Of a DNA stretch of 20,792 nt, positions 1-7,110 are shown one piece after another. The first letter of the stretch is position 1, and each line of letters starts with the position of its first letter. The notes beneath the pieces are model-generated. The model did not search any database and had not been told where the DNA came from. It was given only the letters and a program-made list of their open reading frames with translations. The position numbers were made by a program, and so were the translations under genes. Source of the DNA: Crocosphaera chwakensis CCY0110 (GTDB lineage: Bacteria > Cyanobacteriota > Cyanobacteriia > Cyanobacteriales > Microcystaceae); the NCBI RefSeq assembly GCF_000169335.1, contig NZ_AAXW01000075.1, positions 1 through 20,792 on the forward strand, read 5' to 3'.

Positions 1-1
1 A

Positions 2-655
2 TCTCGCTATATTTCTATCGAAGATTCAGAACAAGTTTTACGAGCAATTCGTCTAACGCCTCCAGATACACCAATTGACCTAATTTTACATACTCCTGGG
101 GGATTAGTCTTAGCCACAGAACAAATTGCTAGAGCATTAATTCGTCATCCTTCTAAAGTCACTGTTTTTGTCCCTCACTATGCCATGAGTGGGGGAACAA
201 TGTTGGCTTTAGCTGCAGATGAAATTATTATGGATGCTAATGCTGTTTTGGGTCCTGTTGACCCCCAATTGGGTAATATGGCAGCAGCCAGTATTATAAA
301 CGTTATACAACGTAAACCTATTGATAAAATCGATGACCAGACTTTAATTATGGGGGATTTAGCCTTAAAAGCAATTAACCAAGTCCAAAACTTTGTAAGA
401 ACTCTCCTTAAAGATGATATTCCTGAACCGAAAATTGCTCCCGAAAAGATTGATGGAATTATTGATCTTTTGACCACAGGAAAAATTACCCACGATTGTC
501 CGATTTCTGTTGAACAAGCGAGTGAAATTGGTTTACCTATTACTGTTGGATTGCCCAGAGAAATTTACACTTTGATGGAATTATATCCTCAACCGTCAGG
601 AGGAAGACCATCAGTACAATATATTCCCATGCCTTACAGACCTTACCCTAGTTGA
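2..655 (+). CDS. Clp-fold serine proteinase of the SDH family, 3' part (5' end outside window)
   Basis: The frame is open from base 2 to the TGA at 653-655, giving 217 residues; the N-terminus lies before the window. Seen: a beta strand ending in LILHTPGG, then VFVPHYAMSGGTMLALAAD, where the Ser of MSGGT is the expected nucleophile (codon 188-190), then GPVDPQLG with the Asp and THDCPIS with a candidate His. Known: this Ser-Asp-His order and the GG oxyanion strand define the serine dehydrogenase proteinase group (PF01972), related to ClpP and SppA. Roughly 60 residues are probably missing from the start, going by the usual length of about 280. The mature tail is Pro/Tyr-rich (PYRPYPS). No hydrophobic segment is visible in the part present. 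It is convergent with the next gene, 54 bp apart, with no clear terminator. Its substrate is unknown. Confidence 0.85.
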   Translation, partial: SRYISIEDSEQVLRAIRLTPPDTPIDLILHTPGGLVLATEQIARALIRHPSKVTVFVPHYAMSGGTMLALAADEIIMDANAVLGPVDPQLGNMAAASIINVIQRKPIDKIDDQTLIMGDLALKAINQVQNFVRTLLKDDIPEPKIAPEKIDGIIDLLTTGKITHDCPISVEQASEIGLPITVGLPREIYTLMELYPQPSGGRPSVQYIPMPYRPYPS

Positions 656-709
656 CCAGAAACCAAAGCAAGACCCATGTCTGAAAACAAAACGTTGACT
701 ATGTAGTAT

Positions 710-1606
710 TTACAATATACCTAATTTTTTTAACACAGGTTGTGTGGACACAACATGACGACTTAACCCTAATTTTTCTGGTTCAATTCCCACAGATAAA
801 GCTACTAATTGGGGTAAGTGTAACACGGGTAAACCCAGTTTTTCCTCGATTACTTTTTCTACTTCGGGTTGTCTAGAATCAAGGTTTAAATGACACAGAG
901 GACAAGGGGTAACTAAACAATCAGCCCCTGCTTCTATAGCTTCTTTAATATGATTTCCAGCCATTTTAAACGATTGTTCTGTGGCATAACTTGATAAGGG
1001 CCAACCACAACATTGAGTTCTTCCTTGATAATAAATAGGGGTAGCCCCAACGGTACGAAAAACATTTTCTAAGGATTCTGGTTGAAATCGATTATCATAA
1101 GGAAGTTTATCTTGAGTTCTCAATAAATAACAGCCATAAAACGCTGCACATTTTAACCCTGATAGCTTACGTTTGACTTTTTTAGCTAAGGTATCTAACC
1201 CATAATCAGCTACTAACGCCCATAATAAATGTTTAACCTCTGTACTACCTTGATAGGGAGAACATTGTTCTTTTTTTAAAAATCCGTTGACCGTTTCAAA
1301 ATAACCAGGATCATTATTTTTGGCCTCTTTTAACCGTTCATCGACGTGGCCGATCACCCCTTGACAGGTACTACAATGGGTCAATAAAGGTAGTTTTAAT
1401 GATTCTGCTAAAGCGATATTACGAGCATTAACCGTATCTTCTAACAGTTGAGAATCTTCTTTGTAGGTTCCTGAACCGCAACAAGCAGCTTTTTTTAATT
1501 CAATTAATTCTATGCCCAAAGCTTCTGTTAAGGCCGCAGTCGATAAATACAATTCACGGCAAGCTCCTTGAGCCACACAACCTGGGTAATAAGCGTATTT
1601 TAGCAT
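710..1606 (-). CDS. HdrB/SdhC-like protein with two CCG cysteine-rich domains
   Basis: A 298-residue protein with two copies of the cysteine-rich CCG domain. The first runs from YYPGCVAQG through AACCGSGTYKED to HCSTCQG (about residues 7-82). The second runs from FYGCYLLR through QCCGWPLS to PCPLCHL (about 155-245). Known: in heterodisulfide reductase subunit B these cysteines hold non-cubane iron-sulfur clusters, and related proteins serve as the membrane-facing subunit of type E succinate dehydrogenases. Cyanobacteria are not methanogens, so coenzyme B/M chemistry is unlikely. I infer an electron-transfer subunit, perhaps a partner of SdhA/SdhB as proposed for Synechocystis Slr0201. No transmembrane helix is seen and no sdhA/sdhB gene is in the window. 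The ATG start gives the expected N-terminus (LKYAYYPGC), although no strong ribosome-binding site precedes it. Confidence 0.85.
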   Translation of the reverse strand: MLKYAYYPGCVAQGACRELYLSTAALTEALGIELIELKKAACCGSGTYKEDSQLLEDTVNARNIALAESLKLPLLTHCSTCQGVIGHVDERLKEAKNNDPGYFETVNGFLKKEQCSPYQGSTEVKHLLWALVADYGLDTLAKKVKRKLSGLKCAAFYGCYLLRTQDKLPYDNRFQPESLENVFRTVGATPIYYQGRTQCCGWPLSSYATEQSFKMAGNHIKEAIEAGADCLVTPCPLCHLNLDSRQPEVEKVIEEKLGLPVLHLPQLVALSVGIEPEKLGLSRHVVSTQPVLKKLGIL

Positions 1607-1676
1607 TTAAGTTAATGTACTGTTTTGAATTTTGCTCAAAAACAAGTTAAAGTTCAAAATTTCTGCCGTTTACTTA

Positions 1677-1707
1677 CCCCATCTAATCACTCTTAATTTA
1701 GATGGGG
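1677..1707. repeat. Inverted repeat between the HdrB-like and CobW genes
   Basis: Two perfect 10-bp arms, CCCCATCTAA (1677-1686) and TTAGATGGGG (1698-1707), are separated by 11 bases. It sits 18 bp downstream of the CobW stop and would form a strong hairpin in that transcript. On the minus strand the stem is followed by TAAGTAAACGG rather than a T run, so it is not a textbook rho-independent terminator. An RNA-processing or 3'-end-stabilising hairpin is equally possible. Confidence 0.6.
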
Positions 1708-1725
1708 AAAAAGAAAACACTTAGT

Positions 1726-2814
1726 TTAACCAAAACCTTTCCCTTTACTGGTCGCAGGAAGGGATAAACAATGTTCAATCTGTTGATACAACTTATCTTT
1801 ATCAAGATTTTGCCCGATCAAAACCAATTGATTCTTAGGGGTTCCTTTCCATTCATCATCTTCTAAGGTAAATCGTTTACCACTGAGGTGAAAAATGTGA
1901 CGTTTCTCACTTTCATTGAACCATAAAACCCCTTTAGCCCGAAAGATGTTAGAGGGTAATTGATTATCTAGAAAATATTGAAACTTCCGAATTGAAAAGG
2001 GTTGATCGCTTTCAAAGGAAATGGAGGTAAACCCGTCATTTTCTAAGTGATGGGAATGATGATCATGGTGATGATGATGATCGTGGTCGTGATCATGGTG
2101 ATGATGGTGATCATGGTCGTGATCATGATCATGTTTGGTTTCTTCGTGGTCAAAATATTTATCTGACTCAAATAATCCTACACTGAGAATTAAGGGTAAG
2201 GGAACTTGAGACTTTTGAGTGCGTAAAATTCTTGCAGACTCTTTGATATCTCTAATACGAATTTCTAAAGAATCGACATTTCCTTCATCCACTAAATCAG
2301 TCTTATTTAAAACAATAATATCCCCGTAAGCAATCTGACTATGGGCAGCTTCTGAATTAAATAAATCTAAACTAAAATTAGCACAATCTACCATCGTAAT
2401 GATAGAATCGAGGCGAGTCATGTCCCTTAATTCTGTTCCTAAAAAGGTCAATGCGACGGGTAAAGGATCGGCAAGTCCTGTGGTTTCAACAATTAAATAA
2501 TCGACCTTTTCTGGCCGTTCTAAAACTTTGTAAACTGCTTGTACTAAATCTTCATTAATCGTACAACACACACAACCATTATTAAGTTCCACCATATTAT
2601 CTTCGGTGGTAACAATTAATTCATTATCAATGCCAATTTCTCCAAATTCATTGACTAATACTGCGGTTTTAATACCTTCTTGGTTGGTGAGAATATGATT
2701 AAGAAGGGTGGTTTTTCCACTACCGAGAAATCCTGTGATAATGGTGACGGGTAAACCGTGTTTAGGTGCTTCCATTGTGTCAGAATTTCCTGACTTTTTA
2801 TCCACTGTCTGCAT
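1726..2814 (-). CDS. CobW/COG0523-family metal-handling GTPase with His-rich insert
   Basis: A 362-residue G3E-family GTPase. Seen: Walker A GFLGSGKTT (about residues 28-36), the metal-binding CVCC motif in NNGCVCCTINED (about 79-90), ETTGLADP (Walker B/switch region), and NKTDLV for guanine specificity. A His/Asp run with about 20 histidines spans residues 226-255, and a CobW C-terminal domain (FRAKGVLWF to the end) follows. Known: COG0523 proteins are GTP-driven metal chaperones, usually for zinc, and His-rich loops bind or store the metal. Start chosen at the ATG at 2814, which gives a short leader before the P-loop. The gene stands alone, with a 27-bp inverted repeat 40 bp upstream that could be a metalloregulator operator. 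The zinc role is an inference; no cobalamin genes are nearby. Confidence 0.9.
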   Translation of the reverse strand: MQTVDKKSGNSDTMEAPKHGLPVTIITGFLGSGKTTLLNHILTNQEGIKTAVLVNEFGEIGIDNELIVTTEDNMVELNNGCVCCTINEDLVQAVYKVLERPEKVDYLIVETTGLADPLPVALTFLGTELRDMTRLDSIITMVDCANFSLDLFNSEAAHSQIAYGDIIVLNKTDLVDEGNVDSLEIRIRDIKESARILRTQKSQVPLPLILSVGLFESDKYFDHEETKHDHDHDHDHHHHHDHDHDHHHHHDHHSHHLENDGFTSISFESDQPFSIRKFQYFLDNQLPSNIFRAKGVLWFNESEKRHIFHLSGKRFTLEDDEWKGTPKNQLVLIGQNLDKDKLYQQIEHCLSLPATSKGKGFG

Positions 2815-2853
2815 AATCTTTCCATTAATAAAATTCTAAAAGATTGAGGTGCC

Positions 2854-2880
2854 GTTATCATTTTATTGCTGAATGATAAC
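2854..2880. promoter_or_regulatory. Candidate operator: 9-bp inverted repeat upstream of the CobW gene
   Basis: Perfect arms GTTATCATT (2854-2862) and AATGATAAC (2872-2880) with a 9-base spacer, 40 bp before the CobW start codon. A TATAAT box on the minus strand (2919-2924) lies a little further upstream. The half-site TGATAA resembles cyanobacterial Zur/Fur half-sites, but the two halves face opposite to the usual Zur palindrome, so the regulator is uncertain. Confidence 0.45.
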
Positions 2881-2950
2881 GAGACATCATTAATGACAAT
2901 CTTTTGTCTCGCCCTTTTATTATAGAGCAAGTTTAAATTATGATCCCAGC

Positions 2951-2975
2951 AAAAAAATAGCCGGTTAATGCCGGC
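2951..2975 (-). terminator. Rho-independent terminator of the 106-residue gene
   Basis: On the minus strand a GCCGG / CCGGC stem with loop CATTAA is followed by TATTTTTTT, 42 bp after the stop codon of the gene at 3017-3337. This is the clearest intrinsic terminator in the window, and it separates that gene from the CobW promoter region. Confidence 0.8.
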
Positions 2976-3016
2976 ATTACGAAGCTTGCAAAGCAGTGAC
3001 TATGATGTGCTATGTC

Positions 3017-3337
3017 TTAACTCTTGGGATCTTGATTAGAGTCCGGGGACTGGGGATGAATTTGTTCTGCTTCAGGACAATCATCAGAGACGAATATTTC
3101 TGAGTTGTATCTGGCAACAGAGGCAAGTTTTTGGCTAACTGCGCCAATACTTTCAAGTCTTACCATTTCTTCCCACGAACTGATCTCGTCATCCTCTTCG
3201 GTTTCGTAGCGAATGGTAACTAGATCGGCTTCTAACGAAATGATCGTAGCACCTTCAATCCAACGTTGCTGATCCCGCAAGAACAGACAAACTTCTCGGC
3301 CTTCTGTACAAAGCTGATAAATCTTGCGGTGTAGCAT
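3017..3337 (-). CDS. Small conserved cyanobacterial protein (probably DUF6679)
   Basis: A 106-residue soluble protein beginning MLHRKIYQLCTEGREVC, followed by RDQQRWIEGA and an acidic stretch (ETEEDDEISSWEEM). The C-terminal tail is Pro/Ser/Asp-rich and looks disordered. No signal peptide or membrane segment is seen. The start is well supported by AAGGAG six bases before the ATG. The sequence matches what I remember of the cyanobacterial DUF6679 family, whose function is unknown; the family name is from memory and is the least certain part. It is transcribed alone, and a strong terminator lies just downstream. Confidence 0.75.
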   Translation of the reverse strand: MLHRKIYQLCTEGREVCLFLRDQQRWIEGATIISLEADLVTIRYETEEDDEISSWEEMVRLESIGAVSQKLASVARYNSEIFVSDDCPEAEQIHPQSPDSNQDPKS

Positions 3338-3561
3338 AGATATCTCCTTAACAGGTAATAATCTTTGATGACTTTACCTTAACATTAAAAAACCTATCTA
3401 GGCTACGTTAACAAGACTGTTTTTTGTAAAAAATTTTTGCTCTGGTTAAACTGCATAGATAAGGCGTTTTGTAGAACATGATTGCAAGGATAGATTAGTA
3501 GAAACAAAAATATTCATCCATGTCTGACATTGCAATCAATTCAGACTTTGGTTAGGTTGGA

Positions 3562-3834
3562 TTAATCTTCATCCCATGCTTCAACCACTAAAACCTCACT
3601 AACGGGATCTTGCATGGTAAAACCAAACTCTAATAGTTCTTTTTTCCAGTAAGACCAGTCATTTCCGTATAGAAGGGCTAGTTTCCAAATGCTATCACTG
3701 GGTTTTAGAACGTTTGACTCTACCAGTGAGGACACTTTACGTTGAAACTTCATCATAGGATGAGCGACTTGGTTCGTCATAGACTCAATTAATTTGCGTT
3801 TACTAAATTGTACAAATGCTCTCTTGAGCAACAC
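3562..3834 (-). CDS. Small cyanobacterial protein resembling DUF4327
   Basis: Ninety residues from a GTG at 3834. The core (from about residue 30) lines up with the DUF4327 pattern: a helix with LVESNVLKPSDSIWKL, a central Trp (NDW), an acidic helix (KELLEF), then MQDPVSEVL and a terminal EAWDED. Family members are usually about 70-75 residues, so the ATG at residue 19 (MTNQVAHP, base 3780) is a good alternative start that would give 72 residues. Neither start has a strong ribosome-binding site. The match is divergent, since typical members carry a CQYIPAREW segment not seen here. Its function is unknown. No neighbour shares an obvious operon with it. Confidence 0.65.
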   Translation of the reverse strand: MLLKRAFVQFSKRKLIESMTNQVAHPMMKFQRKVSSLVESNVLKPSDSIWKLALLYGNDWSYWKKELLEFGFTMQDPVSEVLVVEAWDED

Positions 3835-3951
3835 TTCTCTTTATGGGTTGGTGTTTTATTAAATCGTAGATATTTATCGAAGAAGATCTTTTGAGAAGTA
3901 TTTTCACCTCTTAAGTTATAACTGATTTATTCAGTTTCTGCAAGTCTTTTT

Positions 3952-3974
3952 ACTCACAAGTACGGTAATTACTA
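3952..3974. repeat. Dispersed short repeat, copy 1
   Basis: This 23-base stretch (core CTCACAAGTA, then GG and AATT) matches 11337-11359 at 19 of 23 positions. Both copies lie in non-coding DNA downstream of or between genes, so it is probably a remnant of an interspersed element. Confidence 0.4.
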
Positions 3975-4010
3975 CCTAAATCCTCAGTTTATCACCTCTA
4001 TTTATAGGGT

Positions 4011-4904
4011 TTAAGACTGGTACTCTGAGGCTACAATCATCGATCCAATACCCCGATCGCTAAAGATTTCGAGTAAAATAGAATGGGGAATGCGACCATC
4101 AATAATATGTGCTGCTCTGACCCCTTGAGCCAGCGATCGCACACAACAATTCACTTTCGGGATCATACCTCCTGCTACAATACCTTGAGCGATCAAGTCC
4201 CTGGCTTGTTTAATATCTAATTTGGTTATTAATGTACTTGGATCTTTGTAATTTTCTAAAATTCCTGCCGTATCAGTCAATAGAATCAATTTTTCTGCAC
4301 CTAGGGCTGCTGCAACTTCTCCGGCGAAGGTATCAGCATTAATATTATACGCTTGTCCTTTGTCATCGGCAGCCACAGAAGAAATAACAGGGATGTAGTT
4401 ATTGGTGACTAACGAATGAACAATTTTGACATTCACTTTACTGACTTCTCCGACGAAGCCAATATCTTCTTTATCCACACGACGAGCTTTGACTAAGTTA
4501 CCATCTTTACCACAGAGTCCTACTCCTTGACCCCCTGCTTGGTTTATTAAGGAAACTAACTCTTTATTCACACGGCCTACCAATACCATTTCTACCACAT
4601 CCATTGTGGGTGCGTCGGTGACTCTTAAGCCGTCTTTAAATTGCGCTTCAATGCCTAGTTTATTTAACCACGTATTAATTTCTGGTCCACCACCATGAAC
4701 CACCACAGGATGAACTCCCACGCAAGCCAGAAAAATGATATCACGAATGACTTTATCTTTAAGGGAACTATCTTTCATGGCAGCCCCTCCATATTTAATC
4801 ACAACGGTGCGTCCAGCGAATTGTTGGATGTAGGGCAGGGCTTCGCTTAAAACTCGGACACGGTTAGCATCGGCTTCTTGTATATACTCGTTTTCGCTAC
4901 TCAT
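4011..4904 (-). CDS. argB: Acetylglutamate kinase
   Basis: A 297-residue enzyme that phosphorylates N-acetyl-L-glutamate in the second step of arginine synthesis in the cytoplasm. Seen: the N-terminal helix and KYGGAAM phosphate loop (about residues 38-44), HGGGPEIN for substrate binding (about 70-77), and NINADTFAGE and LLTDTAGI in the nucleotide-binding half. Length and motifs are those of an intact enzyme. The N-terminal extension (EADANRVRVLSEALPYI) is the type found in arginine-inhibited hexameric enzymes. Known: in cyanobacteria this kinase is activated by the PII protein under nitrogen sufficiency. It is divergent from coaX across 144 bp, which must hold both promoters. No other arg gene is in the window. 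Confidence 0.97.
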   Translation of the reverse strand: MSSENEYIQEADANRVRVLSEALPYIQQFAGRTVVIKYGGAAMKDSSLKDKVIRDIIFLACVGVHPVVVHGGGPEINTWLNKLGIEAQFKDGLRVTDAPTMDVVEMVLVGRVNKELVSLINQAGGQGVGLCGKDGNLVKARRVDKEDIGFVGEVSKVNVKIVHSLVTNNYIPVISSVAADDKGQAYNINADTFAGEVAAALGAEKLILLTDTAGILENYKDPSTLITKLDIKQARDLIAQGIVAGGMIPKVNCCVRSLAQGVRAAHIIDGRIPHSILLEIFSDRGIGSMIVASEYQS

Positions 4905-5048
4905 AAATTGATGGTTATAATTCGCAAGACCTTAAAAATGATAACATTATTATTGGTAATTTGGTGATGGTTGTAATTATAAAATATTATTAAATTACAT
5001 TCTCTTTTTAAAAAATAGTCAGTCAAAAAAATAAAAATAAGAAAAACT

Positions 5049-5798
5049 GTGAATCAAGAATGGTTAGCTTTAATGATTGGTAATTCTCGACTTCATTGGG
5101 GATATTTTCAAGGAGAGAATTTACGCCATACTTGGGATACCAGTCATCTTAAAGAAGTTATTAATCCTATAAGATTACCTAATGATTATCTTTTCTTTGA
5201 TATTTCTTCTACTTTACCTTTAGTCGTTGGTTCTGTTATTTCTTCTCAGACTAAACTTTGGAAAAATTATCAAAAATTTTATTTCATTAAGTTAGAAGAT
5301 ATTTCCCTCAACAATCTTTATCCAACTATAGGAATTGATCGGGCATTAGCTACATTAGGTGCAGGAGAAAGGTATCATTTTCCTTGTTTAGTGATTGATG
5401 GTGGTACAGCTTTAACATTAACAGGAATTGATAGCGATCGCACTTTTATCGGGGGTGCTATTTTACCAGGATTAAAGTTACAATTTGATTCATTATCAAG
5501 TCAAACAGCAGCCTTACCTAATATTAATTTACCAAATAAATTAGGTGATCGTTGGGCTAATAATACAAAAAATGCTATTATAAGCGGTATTTTATACACT
5601 ATTTTAAGTGGAATTCAAAGGTTTATTGATGATTGGTTAAATAAGTATCCTGAGAGTAAAATCATTTTAACTGGTGGGGATGCTGAAAATTTATATAATT
5701 ATTTTCAACAAGATAATTATGAACAATTGAGCAACTTAATAGTGGATCAAAATTTAATCTTTTGGGGAATGCGATCGCTTTATATTTTACAATTATAG
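5049..5798 (+). CDS. coaX: Type III pantothenate kinase
   Basis: A 249-residue enzyme catalysing the first step of coenzyme A synthesis, pantothenate to 4'-phosphopantothenate. Seen: the N-terminal phosphate loop in the cyanobacterial form IGNSRLHWG (residues 10-18), GIDRALATLGA, the catalytic strand CLVIDGGTALTLT (about 115-127), GGAILPGL, and GDRWANNTKNAIISGI. The start is a GTG (5049), the only one giving the expected N-terminus; the upstream base run is A-rich and lacks a clear ribosome-binding site. ASKHA fold; type III enzymes are not feedback-inhibited by CoA. The gene is followed after 55 bp by an unrecognised gene in the same direction, possibly co-transcribed. Confidence 0.93.
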   Translation: MNQEWLALMIGNSRLHWGYFQGENLRHTWDTSHLKEVINPIRLPNDYLFFDISSTLPLVVGSVISSQTKLWKNYQKFYFIKLEDISLNNLYPTIGIDRALATLGAGERYHFPCLVIDGGTALTLTGIDSDRTFIGGAILPGLKLQFDSLSSQTAALPNINLPNKLGDRWANNTKNAIISGILYTILSGIQRFIDDWLNKYPESKIILTGGDAENLYNYFQQDNYEQLSNLIVDQNLIFWGMRSLYILQL

Positions 5799-5853
5799 AT
5801 TTTTAAAGTTATCTATTTTTGAATATGATAAAGTAAATTTTTAAATTAATATT

Positions 5854-6915
5854 ATGTATTATTTAGCTTTTTTTCTTAATTACTGTCCTTTATTAGAACA
5901 CAAAATCAATCATCTATTATCTATACGTCAATCAAATATTTTCATTTATTGCGATAGAAAACAGAAAACAATAAATACTGTACAAGATTTCTTAGAAATC
6001 ATTTATTCTAGTGCTAATCTTCCTTGGTTGATATATAGTTCGTCTCAAGAAATATCTCATATTCTTTTGCAATCTCTTACTTTAGATAAAATTTCTTTTA
6101 ACAATATAGATTATGTTTTAAGTTGGCTGTCTGAAAATTCAACTTGGTCTATTATTTCGTGGGGAGGCAACAATATTAGATTCAATAGTTTTGTCTTTAT
6201 CTCAAAAGATCAATCCCTTCGTAATTTATTTATTAATATTTCACCTAACACTATGGATATACAAGACATGGATTACATATCTCATATTCCCCAAACAAAT
6301 CTTTTAATTTCTCAATATGATGTATTAGAAAAATTTACTGACTCCACTAAAGTAATAACATTTCATCAAGATCAAAATATAGGAAATCGAGTCGGGAATG
6401 CTTGTGACTGTGACAAAAATAAACCTTGGATAATTACTACTTCATTTGATGAAGATGAAGAAGATAGTGAACCTCATTTTTTGTGGAAAGAAGGACAATT
6501 AAGTTATCATTTTATTCAAAATTTTGATTTTACAATCTATAATCAAAGAATGTCAGTAGGATCTCCACAGGTAGGAATTTATGAACCTGATGATAAACAA
6601 TCATTTATCTCGATGCTTAAAATAGAATCAAGTGAACCTGATACTTTAATAGTTGTTCCTCAAAATACAAATATTGAACTTCTGAAAAATTTATTATCAA
6701 AAACAGAAGGTCATCCATTGTACGAAACTTTTTCTTATTTAAGTTATCTTGACGATATTCTAAAAACAACGAATTGGTTGTATGTTATTAATAGTAACTT
6801 TACTTGTTATGGAGACTATACATATTCTTTGTTTGTTTCGAGAGATAATACTTTAGTTCGTAAACTGAATGAGTTGAATATAGATGATGACTATCAGTTT
6901 ATTTCTTGTTTTTAG
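5854..6915 (+). CDS. Unrecognised 353-residue protein
   Basis: I do not recognise this protein. It is a complete frame from ATG to TAG with no frameshift, markedly AT-rich, without HIP1 octamers, and rich in Ile, Ser, Asn, Phe and Tyr. There is no signal peptide and no clear membrane segment. It has a short acidic patch (DEDEEDSEPH, about residue 200-209) and a pair of nearby cysteines (NACDCDKN). Alternating hydrophobic stretches such as WSIISWGG and DTLIVVPQN suggest a mixed alpha/beta globular fold. No ribosome-binding site precedes the ATG. It follows coaX by 55 bp, so it may be read through from that promoter. The composition could mark a transferred or fast-evolving gene. Confidence 0.7.
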   Translation: MYYLAFFLNYCPLLEHKINHLLSIRQSNIFIYCDRKQKTINTVQDFLEIIYSSANLPWLIYSSSQEISHILLQSLTLDKISFNNIDYVLSWLSENSTWSIISWGGNNIRFNSFVFISKDQSLRNLFINISPNTMDIQDMDYISHIPQTNLLISQYDVLEKFTDSTKVITFHQDQNIGNRVGNACDCDKNKPWIITTSFDEDEEDSEPHFLWKEGQLSYHFIQNFDFTIYNQRMSVGSPQVGIYEPDDKQSFISMLKIESSEPDTLIVVPQNTNIELLKNLLSKTEGHPLYETFSYLSYLDDILKTTNWLYVINSNFTCYGDYTYSLFVSRDNTLVRKLNELNIDDDYQFISCF

Positions 6916-7010
6916 TCATATTGTTTTATCAAAAAACATTTATATATTGTTTAAATATCTCTTCTCCTAGTAAAATATTAAACCTTTTAACTGCTAACTA
7001 ATAACCGAGA

Positions 7011-7049
7011 ACTGGTCACTGATCACTGATAATTGATCACTGGTCACTA
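7011..7049. repeat. CACTGATCACTG-type tandem/inverted repeat upstream of clpB
   Basis: Repeated CACTGATCACTGATAA-like units with partial dyad symmetry (CTGGTCACTGATCACTG against GATCACTGGTCACT), ending about 60 bp before the clpB start. Short iterations of this kind are common between cyanobacterial genes. A weaker TTATCAGTTA series lies at 15466-15494 in front of surE. Confidence 0.5.
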
Positions 7050-7110
7050 CTAACATTGATATACTATTCTTATAGATTGCTATCATATTGAGGGATAACT
7101 TTAGTCGCTA

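Noticed and set aside
2048..2137. Regularly repeated GATCATGGTGATGATG-like DNA, at first sight like a small CRISPR or minisatellite
   Set aside because: The units lie wholly in frame in the CobW gene and encode His/Asp; there are no unique spacers of even length.
2655..2930. A 91-codon frame overlapping the CobW start
   Set aside because: It is out of frame with the P-loop region of a clear gene and has no family likeness.
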